Source: an uncultured Clostridia bacterium
GTDB taxonomy: Bacteria; Bacillota; Clostridia; Lachnospirales; CAG-274
Assembly (NCBI GenBank): GCA_949948985.1
Contig: CATLIG010000010.1
Span: 1 to 56,491 of the forward strand
Direction: 5' to 3'
Length of the DNA: 56,491 nt
A program made the position numbers and the translations under genes. Below the pieces are notes generated by a model. It saw only the letters and a list, made by a program, of their open reading frames with translations, made no database searches and was not told the DNA's origin. Positions 1-7,157 of this stretch are shown one piece after another. Every line of letters starts with the position of its first letter. The first letter of the stretch is position 1.

Positions 1-210
1 ACTATAATAAATCAATATTTCTTTAATTATTATAATACAAAATAGACAAAATTACAAGCAAATACTAAAAATATCCATAGTAAATTTGTAAAAATTTTTT
101 TACACCTTTTTTATTTTTGTAATTTTTACATATAACTTTGCCGAAATTGCTGTAAAATTTTGAAAAAAGCTTAATAAGTTATTTTAATTTTCTATATACT
201 TTTATAACAA
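1..210. other. AT-rich intergenic stretch, no gene seen
   Basis: This left edge is very AT-rich and has no open reading frame that I can support. It leads directly into the palindromic element at 211-376. Any gene to the left lies outside the window. Confidence 0.5.
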
Positions 211-376
211 TAGACCTTGTCCGACAACCTGAGCGGCAGCGATTAACAGACATTTTTCCGCCATACTTTTCCTAAATTTTTTAAAAAACTTAAAAAGCTT
301 CCGCAAAAATCAAGCTTTGTATGAAGAAAAAAATATCTTGTTAATCACTGCCGCTCAGGTTGTCGAACAGGTCTGA
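211..376. repeat. Family B palindromic element, copy B1
   Basis: The ends are long inverted repeats: TAGACCTTGTCCGACAACCT at the left is matched by the complement AGGTTGTCGAACAGGTCT at the right. Inside them GAGCGGCAG..GATTAACA pairs with TGTTAATCACTGCCGCTC, giving an almost continuous outer stem of about 40 bp. The element ends 6 bp from the stop codon of the subtilase gene, so its transcript would fold just after that stop and could serve as a terminator. Other copies of this family are at 9873, 16660, 42852 and 53015. Confidence 0.75.
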
Positions 377-381
377 TATGT

Positions 382-3300
382 TTAAATAATTTCTCTAAGT
401 GTATTATATAAATCCAATGTTCCAAAGCCCCAAATATTGTTAGGGTATATCTCTCCCGGCCTTTTTTGTGCTCCTCTTATAAAGTAAGCCGCGGCTATTA
501 GAGTGTTCATAACCGGATTATTTCCTCTTGCCACTCCCCATTCAAGGAGCAAAGCAGCCGCTCCTGCTAATATTGCCGCTGAAGCGCTAGTTCCGGTTAA
601 TATATTATTATTTGAATTTATATTTACGCCCGGAGCCGTAATATAAGGCATAAGCTGGCTAAGACGATTTGGCCCTCTGCTTGAGGCTACATAAATACTG
701 CCGTCCTCACTATTATACCCTCCTACCGAAATTACTGATTCGCCCGTAGCCGGAAGGGTAATTGTAGTTGACGGATCAGGGGTCATAAACATAGTATCTT
801 TATCAACAAAATCAGAAACCGGAAGCCATGCGTGTATATTTCCGGATACAATAGATTCTCCCCATAGGGTAATTTTCCATATTCCAGGAGAAGGGTCTAC
901 AAATTTTATAATCGTCTGCTGGCCAGACCCATTAATTGCAGGAGCAAAATATTCTAAAAATATTCTTGTACTTGAAAGAGGAAGCCTTATTTCCTGTATT
1001 GAATTTATTATTGGCTGTGACCTTTTTATCTCCTCACCTAATGGTGAAATTAAAGACACTGTAAACTTATCAGGAACATAACTCCAAATATTAAGTGAAA
1101 AACCTTTTTCTTTTTCTCCCACTCTCAGTTCAATAAGCGCTGAACTATTGTTTCCCTCAAGAGTAACCTTTGTATGATGACGGGCGTTTCCCTCATTTCC
1201 GCAAGCTACAGAAATTACAACTCCGTTTCTTACAGCAATACTGCTTATATAATTCTCAATTATAGAAAGTCCATTATGAGGGCCTTCATTTGTACCTAAT
1301 CCTATACATATTGAAATAGGACGTTTAAGTTCCGTAGATTTATTATAAAGATAATTTATAGCATGCATTAAATCACTTGTTTCATAAGCGGGAGCGTCAT
1401 TAAATATTGCTCTTGATTCTTTTAAATACTCTTTTGCCTGTTTTAACTTTACAACAATTAAATCAGAGTCAGGGGCAGCTCCTATAAAATTATTTTCGGG
1501 AACTTCCCGTCCGGCACATATCGCCGCTAAAGAAGTTCCGTGTCCTATCTCATCTGTAACAGGAACTATTTCTAAAGGATTGTCACTTTTTAAAGCTTCA
1601 TTAATTTGCTCTGATGTATATTCTGTACCATAACATTCTCCTTTCGGAGGATTTCCTCTTATAGTTTGGTCCCATATAGCATTTATTTTAGTTGTTCCGT
1701 CCTCATAAATAAAGGCATCGTTCAAATAATCTATTCCCGTATCAATAATGCCTATTAAAACCCCCTGCCCGCGTAAATTCAAATAAGGCTGACTCTGAAC
1801 TCTTGTAATACCTGAAGCATCAAGGGCTGAAGTATCCATTAATCCAAGTATAAACGGCTCTAATCCTATTATCTTATTTCCATTCTGATTATAAAACTCC
1901 TGAAAATTATCTCTATGTATATATATAACAGCATAATCATTGCTTAAAACACTGCAAAATACAACATAAGGAGTATTATCAATTATACTCTGTACAAAGT
2001 AATTATATTGTACAACAAAATCGACATAATCATTTGAATAAATAGCATTTGTTATATCATTTGTATCATCTGAAACCTGTTGTTGCATAGAAACACCTCC
2101 GACTGCTCCCAATAATGATTGCAAATTACTGATTACATCTGAAAGACATAGGCTTCCATATCCCCATTCACGGTTTGGATATTTTACATTAATAAGTCTT
2201 TTCGCTCCCAACCTGAGAAACGCTTTTAATCTTTGGCCATATAAAAAGTAATCGTTTCCCTGTACTATTCCCCACTGCATTAGCAAAGCCGCCGCACCTG
2301 TCACATGAGGTACCGCCATACTTGTTCCCGAAAACGCGCTATAATATCCTCCAGATACAGGAGCTGTTATACTATAAGCCGGAGCAACAATATCGGGTTT
2401 TGTCATTTCATATTTTCTTGTATTTCCACGACCTGAAAAATCCATTACAGCATCTGTTAAATCATTATATCCACCCACTGTTATTACATTTGACGCTGTA
2501 GATGGTAAAGTCAGCGTTGTATAAATATCCGGATAAATAAACGCTGTATTAGCTGATACTATTTCAGTAACAGGAAGCCAAATATCAAAAAGTCCGTCCA
2601 CAATCTCCTGTCCATATACATTTAAAATCCATATTCCATTTGTAATACTTCTATTTCTGGAAATAATCTCAATATATATTTCCTGTTCAACGCTATATGG
2701 TACAGGCTGACCAAATTTTATTATTACCAAATTATTTTCAAGAGAATATTTTACTCCACTGGAATTATATCTAATAACTCCTGTTGACTCTCCATTAGGA
2801 GCTATAAGTTCTACATTAAACTTATCGGAAAAGTTTTTCCACATAGTAAGAAAAAGATTTTTAATTTGTGAACCTACTGTAAATTCTATTTCTATTTTAT
2901 TCCCAGTTCCTATTGTATTTCTATAATGATGACCATTTGCCCCTTCATTTCCACTCGCCACACAAACAGAGCATTTCCATATATTCGCCATATCATCAAT
3001 ATAAGTTTCAAAAAGCGAGTTTCCACTATGAGAACCATCGTTAGTACCAAAGCTTATATTAATAGCAACAGGCATATTAAGCGCTATAGCTTTGTCTAAA
3101 ATATATTTAATAGCCCTCATTATCTCTGTTGTTCTGGCAAATGATTCCCGCCCCCTATCTCCAAGCTTTACAATAATCAGACTGCTTTCAGATGCCACAC
3201 CCGTATATGTACTTTGACTTGCTTTTCCGTTTCCAGCGGCAATTCCCGCAACATGAGTTCCGTGATTAAGAGTATCTGTTTCTGGCACAATAGAAAATGG

Positions 3301-3855
3301 ATTATTGCTTTCAAGAGCTTCATTAATTTGTTCAGAACTGTATTCCGTACCACCGAAAAAACCATTAGGAGGACTTCCGCTATTGTTTGTTTGGTCCCAC
3401 ATATATAAAATACGTGTGGTTCCGTCAGGATTTATAAAATCTCTGTGTGTATAATCAATACCCGAATCTATTACAGCAACAATTACACCATTGCCTGTTA
3501 AATTCAAAGATGAATCTCCTTTTACTCTGGAAATACACGAACTATTAAGAGAACTGTCAAGCATTAATCCAAGAAGTTTAGGTTTTTCTATATACTCTAT
3601 CTGACGATAATTCAAAAGTGAATTTACTTTATAAGCTTCTAAAGTAATTATGGCATAGTTAGCCGATAAAATTTCTGTCTGAACGTCAAGCTCATTTGAA
3701 ATTTCATCTAAATTTCCATTATACTTAACAATTACCTCCCAAGTATTGTTCCCTTGATTATAACCTGTATTCAAATTACTGTCTAAAAGCTCTTTTTCAT
3801 CAATATCCATAGCTATATCTAACTGACTGTCAAGCTTTTTATTATTATCGTTCAT
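382..3855 (-). CDS. Tandem two-domain subtilase, Csp-like germination protease
   Basis: This is a secreted or spore-located serine protease of family S8, about 1157 residues from the chosen start. It consists of two complete units in tandem, each with a small prodomain, a subtilase domain and the large beta-rich insertion typical of clostridial Csp proteases. Counting from the start used here, the first triad is Asp130 (AVIDSGIDY), His198 (NHGTHVAG) and Ser512 (SGTSMAVPH). The second is Asp705 (GIIDTGIDY), His772 (GHGTSLAA) and Ser1090 (TGTSASAA). Both also keep the oxyanion Asn in GNEG. Csp proteases remove the propeptide of pro-SleC during clostridial germination, and a SleC-like gene lies just upstream on the same strand. 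In C. difficile CspBA the second unit has lost its catalytic residues, but here both look intact. I chose the ATG at 3855 because it follows CAGGAGG at a 6-7 base spacing, whereas an ATG 17 codons upstream has no ribosome binding site. A general extracellular S8 protease is the alternative. Confidence 0.85.
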   Translation of the reverse strand: MNDNNKKLDSQLDIAMDIDEKELLDSNLNTGYNQGNNTWEVIVKYNGNLDEISNELDVQTEILSANYAIITLEAYKVNSLLNYRQIEYIEKPKLLGLMLDSSLNSSCISRVKGDSSLNLTGNGVIVAVIDSGIDYTHRDFINPDGTTRILYMWDQTNNSGSPPNGFFGGTEYSSEQINEALESNNPFSIVPETDTLNHGTHVAGIAAGNGKASQSTYTGVASESSLIIVKLGDRGRESFARTTEIMRAIKYILDKAIALNMPVAINISFGTNDGSHSGNSLFETYIDDMANIWKCSVCVASGNEGANGHHYRNTIGTGNKIEIEFTVGSQIKNLFLTMWKNFSDKFNVELIAPNGESTGVIRYNSSGVKYSLENNLVIIKFGQPVPYSVEQEIYIEIISRNRSITNGIWILNVYGQEIVDGLFDIWLPVTEIVSANTAFIYPDIYTTLTLPSTASNVITVGGYNDLTDAVMDFSGRGNTRKYEMTKPDIVAPAYSITAPVSGGYYSAFSGTSMAVPHVTGAAALLMQWGIVQGNDYFLYGQRLKAFLRLGAKRLINVKYPNREWGYGSLCLSDVISNLQSLLGAVGGVSMQQQVSDDTNDITNAIYSNDYVDFVVQYNYFVQSIIDNTPYVVFCSVLSNDYAVIYIHRDNFQEFYNQNGNKIIGLEPFILGLMDTSALDASGITRVQSQPYLNLRGQGVLIGIIDTGIDYLNDAFIYEDGTTKINAIWDQTIRGNPPKGECYGTEYTSEQINEALKSDNPLEIVPVTDEIGHGTSLAAICAGREVPENNFIGAAPDSDLIVVKLKQAKEYLKESRAIFNDAPAYETSDLMHAINYLYNKSTELKRPISICIGLGTNEGPHNGLSIIENYISSIAVRNGVVISVACGNEGNARHHTKVTLEGNNSSALIELRVGEKEKGFSLNIWSYVPDKFTVSLISPLGEEIKRSQPIINSIQEIRLPLSSTRIFLEYFAPAINGSGQQTIIKFVDPSPGIWKITLWGESIVSGNIHAWLPVSDFVDKDTMFMTPDPSTTITLPATGESVISVGGYNSEDGSIYVASSRGPNRLSQLMPYITAPGVNINSNNNILTGTSASAAILAGAAALLLEWGVARGNNPVMNTLIAAAYFIRGAQKRPGEIYPNNIWGFGTLDLYNTLREII

Positions 3856-4011
3856 TATTACCTCCTGACACATTGCATCAAATATATGATACTCTTTATA
3901 TGCCATAGATTATGGCAATATATAAATCTTTCATAAAAAAATAGTTTTGTTCTGTAAATGTCTATGCTTTAATTAAAAAAAAAAGACCTTTTATTAAAAA
4001 TTTTTACTGTT

Positions 4012-4175
4012 TATAGTCAATCAACTTGAAAATGAGAAAAAGGCGGGGAGCAAAAAATTATTTTTGCAAGGCGGCGGAGGGAGAGCATAGCCGAATGCCT
4101 ATGCCGACCGACGGCAATACGGCAAAAAGGATTTTTAGCCGCCGAACTTACTTATTTTTAAGTTGATTGACTATA
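4012..4175 (+). repeat. Family A palindromic element, copy A1 (164 bp)
   Basis: The element is bounded by TATAGTCAATCAACTTGAAA and its inverse TTTAAGTTGATTGACTATA. It lies between the sleC-like gene and the Csp-like gene. The core is GC-rich relative to its surroundings (AAGGCGGCGG, GCCGACCGACGGC), in sharp contrast to the flanking AT-rich DNA. The ends TA..TA would fit insertion at a TA dinucleotide. Confidence 0.8.
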
Positions 4176-4187
4176 TAATTGCTGTAG

Positions 4188-5420
4188 CTACACCAATTCA
4201 GCTATCTTTTCAACAGCAACATATATAGCTGATATTTCATACCATGTTGGAAAATCCACAATTCCTGTCTGAGGTAAATTAAATATTTTCTGAAATTGTT
4301 TTACAGCCTCTTCCGTTTGTTCTCCATATATACCGTCAGCTCTTAATTTAGGTATTTCTGTATAAGTGTTTGATATAGCGTTAAGTTGTGTCTGAATTGT
4401 TCTTACACTATTTCCGCTTGACCCAACCTGTAAATTTTCATTCGGAAAAGATGACGGAACGCCTTTTACTTGTTCAGCCTGAGTCAAATATATATCATTT
4501 CCATAATAATACTTTAAAATCTGAGATGCCGTATACCCTTGGTCCGCAAGTGACTTACTGCCCCACTGAGAAAGCCAGTTAGGGCAGGATACTCTTGACC
4601 CGTCACAATATTGAGTTAAAAGTGGTTGACGTATATTAGGTTTTGTTATATAAGTTGTAAACATTTCATCAACTATTACCGATATTTCCTCGTATATATT
4701 TCTTCCGTATGAAAATGCCTGATCATAAGCCGTTGATGATGTTATAACAAAATTCTTTCCTTTATTTCTGTACCACTCAGTAAACACCCTATTCAAAGTA
4801 AAAGAAATAATTACAAGTACATTAGCCCTTATCGCCGCGTCAGGCCATGTAGAGTAAATCTCACAAGAGGCGACATTTTTTATATAGCTTTTAAATTCCA
4901 CATAATAATTGGGAGCTGAATCATCATTCGGCGAGCCGTCATGTACAACAATATATTCCGGTATTACAGGATTATCAAGTACAACAAATCCTGTTTCTTC
5001 CGGAAGTTCTTTCTCACTTTCCTCTGGTATTTTTTCCGGAAAATTTCCCCATAAAGTAGGATCTTCAATATTTATTTCTCCCTCAGCCTCATTAGATTCA
5101 ATAGGCAGTAAAATTACTTCCTGTAATGCTAAATTATCAGCGAAAATTTGAATTCCATTTATTTCAGAGGGAATAAATCCATCAGCGGTTACAGTTATAT
5201 TTATGGCTGAAAAAGGCTTTGGCATATCAGGACTAAGAGAATAATCTATAGGAGGAGCGTATAAACTAATTATTTGTGTCTGCCCTGATACATCTGTATT
5301 AAACAGATTGTTTTCAGACATTCCTAAAATAGTAACCTGAGCATTTTCTATGGGTTTAGCAATAGACGTATCATATACCCCAACCTTTAACTGTCCCGTT
5401 TCTGTCTGCATAATATTCAT
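4188..5420 (-). CDS. sleC: SleC-like spore cortex-lytic enzyme precursor
   Basis: This is probably the pro-form of the spore cortex lytic transglycosylase that opens cortex peptidoglycan during germination. Residues 10-105 form an Ig-like/carboxypeptidase-regulatory type propeptide, followed by an acidic Pro/Glu-rich linker (107-145). From about residue 151 (NPVIPEYIVVHDG) the sequence matches what I recall of the mature SleC N-terminus, so Csp cleavage is expected just before it. Residues 175-315 form a SpoIID/LytB-type domain (IKNVASCEIYSTWPDAAIRAN, CDGSRVSCPNWLSQWG, GYTASQILKYYYG). Glu187 occupies the place of the conserved SpoIID glutamate. Residues 331-398 form a PG_binding_1 domain (GSSGNSVRTIQTQLN, DGIYGEQTEEAVKQFQ). 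The length of 410 is close to known SleC proteins (about 420-440). There is no signal peptide, as expected for a protein made in the developing spore. The ATG at 5420 follows GGTGG. The downstream neighbour is the tandem subtilase. Confidence 0.82.
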   Translation of the reverse strand: MNIMQTETGQLKVGVYDTSIAKPIENAQVTILGMSENNLFNTDVSGQTQIISLYAPPIDYSLSPDMPKPFSAINITVTADGFIPSEINGIQIFADNLALQEVILLPIESNEAEGEINIEDPTLWGNFPEKIPEESEKELPEETGFVVLDNPVIPEYIVVHDGSPNDDSAPNYYVEFKSYIKNVASCEIYSTWPDAAIRANVLVIISFTLNRVFTEWYRNKGKNFVITSSTAYDQAFSYGRNIYEEISVIVDEMFTTYITKPNIRQPLLTQYCDGSRVSCPNWLSQWGSKSLADQGYTASQILKYYYGNDIYLTQAEQVKGVPSSFPNENLQVGSSGNSVRTIQTQLNAISNTYTEIPKLRADGIYGEQTEEAVKQFQKIFNLPQTGIVDFPTWYEISAIYVAVEKIAELV

Positions 5421-5571
5421 TAATATTCCACCCTTATATTTTATAATATTATTTTATTTTAAATAACTTGTTCTTGTTCGGCAAATGAAATATTTTTTAT
5501 TTTATAAAAAACGGATATACAATCTTACTATTAATAATACAAAAAATCAGAATAATAATGCTATATTATAC
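5421..5571. other. AT-rich leader of the sleC-like gene
   Basis: This stretch should hold the promoter of the sleC-like gene. I looked for a forespore (sigma F/G) type -35/-10 pair and saw no convincing match. Confidence 0.3.
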
Positions 5572-5752
5572 AGAAATCAATTTTTTAAATTTTAAAGAAA
5601 GAACCTTTACTTTTTTGACAGATTGTATAAAATTTTTCAGATAAAAAAACTTGTCAAAACGTATGCTTTACATTATAAGGTTTATAATTAAACCCATTTC
5701 AAGGGGTATAATATTGTGGTCAGCGCTCACGGTTTTTAAAAATTAATTTTCA
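5572..5752. repeat. Family F dispersed hairpin repeat, copy F1
   Basis: It begins GAAATCAATTTTTTAAATTTTAAAG and ends with the near-inverse TTTTTAAAAATTAATTTTC. Near the right end is a small hairpin GTGGTCAGCGCTCAC followed by a T run. The same arrangement recurs at 21231-21560, and the left part alone recurs at 52967. Confidence 0.5.
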
Positions 5753-5772
5753 TAACTTCATTAAAAAAATAA

Positions 5773-5800
5773 TTGACATATTATTTTTTTGTGGTATAAT
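5773..5800 (+). promoter_or_regulatory. Sigma-A type promoter of the tRNA-Leu gene
   Basis: A perfect TTGACA (5773-5778) and a perfect TATAAT (5795-5800) are separated by 16 bp. Transcription would start near 5807, about 40 bases before the tRNA. Confidence 0.8.
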
Positions 5801-5848
5801 ATTCATTGTATTAAGTATATGGAAATAATTATACTATTTTTTTGATTT

Positions 5849-5928
5849 GCGGATATGGCGGAATTGGCAGACGCGCAAGACTTAGAATCTTGTTCCTTGG
5901 AGTGTGGGTTCAAGTCCCACTATCCGCA
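5849..5928 (+). tRNA. tRNA-Leu (anticodon UAG)
   Basis: The 80-base sequence folds as a tRNA. The acceptor stem is GCGGATA/TATCCGC and the D stem is GCG/CGC. The anticodon stem is CAAGA/TCTTG around loop CTTAGAA, giving anticodon TAG. The variable region is 11 bases, the T arm is GTGGG/CCCAC with loop TTCAAGT, and the discriminator is A. The UAG anticodon reads CUN leucine codons. No CCA is encoded, so it must be added after transcription. The variable arm is short for a leucine tRNA. Confidence 0.95.
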
Positions 5929-6031
5929 TAAATTTTAAATTGAACAGTAATTTTTATTTTTTAATTCTCTCTTATTATTTCAAAATATAGCTGTTTAAAA
6001 TTATTAATTTTTTATAATCCTATCTATATAT

Positions 6032-6075
6032 AAAAAAGGTTATCACCGAAATTAATGTCGGCAATAACCTTTTTT
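6032..6075. terminator. Bidirectional terminator between tRNA-Leu and ksgA
   Basis: AAAAAAGGTTAT and ATAACCTTTTTT pair as a strong stem, with a further inner pairing of ACCGA with TCGGC. The A and T runs make it work on both strands. It separates the rightward tRNA from the leftward ksgA. Confidence 0.85.
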
Positions 6076-6130
6076 AATATACATATATACAAGATTCGGG
6101 AAACATACCACTAAAAACGTTCCATTTAAT

Positions 6131-7024
6131 CTAAAATTTATTATCCACACTTATTTTCAGTTTGTCAAAGACGGTATTAGCAAGTCTTGCAAAATCTGAC
6201 AGTTCTAAAGTTTCACCTCTGACTTTCTCATCAAATCCTGAACTTTTTAAAATTTCCACAATTTCTTCTTTAGAAAATCCAAATCCTCCTGTATTAAAAA
6301 TACAATTAAGAAGAGTTTTTCTTCTTTGAGAAAAAGCTGACTTTATAATATCAAACATAAGTTTAACATCTTTTGTATGCACTCTTGGCTTTTCCAGAAC
6401 AGTAAGCTTAATAACTGCCGAATCCACATTTGGTCGTGGAATAAAACAATTTTGAGGAACATTTGCTGCTATATATGTTTCACAAAAATACTGCACTGAA
6501 AGGCTTAAAGCGCCATAATCTTTTGTAGACGGCTTCGCCCCCATTCTGTACGCTACTTCTTTTTGTACCATAACAGTAATACTTTCAACAGGAAATTTCT
6601 TTTCAAGTATTTCCATAATTACAGGCGTTGTAATATAATAAGGAAGATTTGCCACAATCTTTAAAATTTTATTCGAATATCTATCAGCAATTTCTTTAAT
6701 ATCAATCTTTAAAATATCTTCATTTATTATGTCAATATTGTCAAATCGTGATAAAGTATCATTAAGTATAGGAATTAAAGTTTTATCAATTTCAACAGCA
6801 ATAACCTTAAAAGCTTTTTGAGCTATAGCTGATGTTAAAGTTCCAATACCGGGGCCGATTTCAATAACAACATCATTTTCAGAAATTTCAGCAGCCATTA
6901 TTATTTTATTTAAAACGTGGCTGTCAATCAAAAAATTCTGACCTAAATTCTTTTTAAAAGTAAACTCATATTTATTAATAATAGCTTTTGTTTTCGCAAA
7001 TAGTGTTTCGTCTATAAGAATCAA
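6131..7024 (-). CDS. ksgA: 16S rRNA (adenine1518/1519-N6)-dimethyltransferase
   Basis: KsgA (RsmA) dimethylates two adjacent adenines in the helix 45 loop of 16S rRNA with S-adenosylmethionine, late in 30S assembly. The 297-residue length is normal. FKKNLGQNFLID near residue 24 is the family signature, IEIGPGIGTLTSAIA is the SAM-binding loop, and NLPYYITTPV is the catalytic NLPY motif. The C-terminal region with FSQRRKTLLNC is also typical. The only start codon in frame after the upstream stop is TTG at 7024, which touches GGAGG directly with no spacer. Initiation must therefore be unusual or at a non-standard codon. alaS lies upstream on the same strand with a family C element between them. 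Confidence 0.95.
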   Translation of the reverse strand: MILIDETLFAKTKAIINKYEFTFKKNLGQNFLIDSHVLNKIIMAAEISENDVVIEIGPGIGTLTSAIAQKAFKVIAVEIDKTLIPILNDTLSRFDNIDIINEDILKIDIKEIADRYSNKILKIVANLPYYITTPVIMEILEKKFPVESITVMVQKEVAYRMGAKPSTKDYGALSLSVQYFCETYIAANVPQNCFIPRPNVDSAVIKLTVLEKPRVHTKDVKLMFDIIKSAFSQRRKTLLNCIFNTGGFGFSKEEIVEILKSSGFDEKVRGETLELSDFARLANTVFDKLKISVDNKF

Positions 7025-7042
7025 CCTCCGATATAAAACAAA

Positions 7043-7148
7043 TTATAGCAATTCGCAAAATTCTTAATGCGAACCAATAAAACAATTCCTTAATAATCAC
7101 ATTTTTTAAAAAATTATTTGTATATTATTTTACTGGTTCGCTATAGTT
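7043..7148. repeat. Family C palindromic element, copy C1
   Basis: It starts TTATAGCAATTCGCAAAATT, followed by AATGCGAACCAATAAAA, and ends with TTTTACTGGTTCGCTATAG. The two ends are inverted repeats of each other. It fills the gap between the alaS stop and the ksgA start. Confidence 0.7.
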
Positions 7149-7157
7149 ACACAATTT

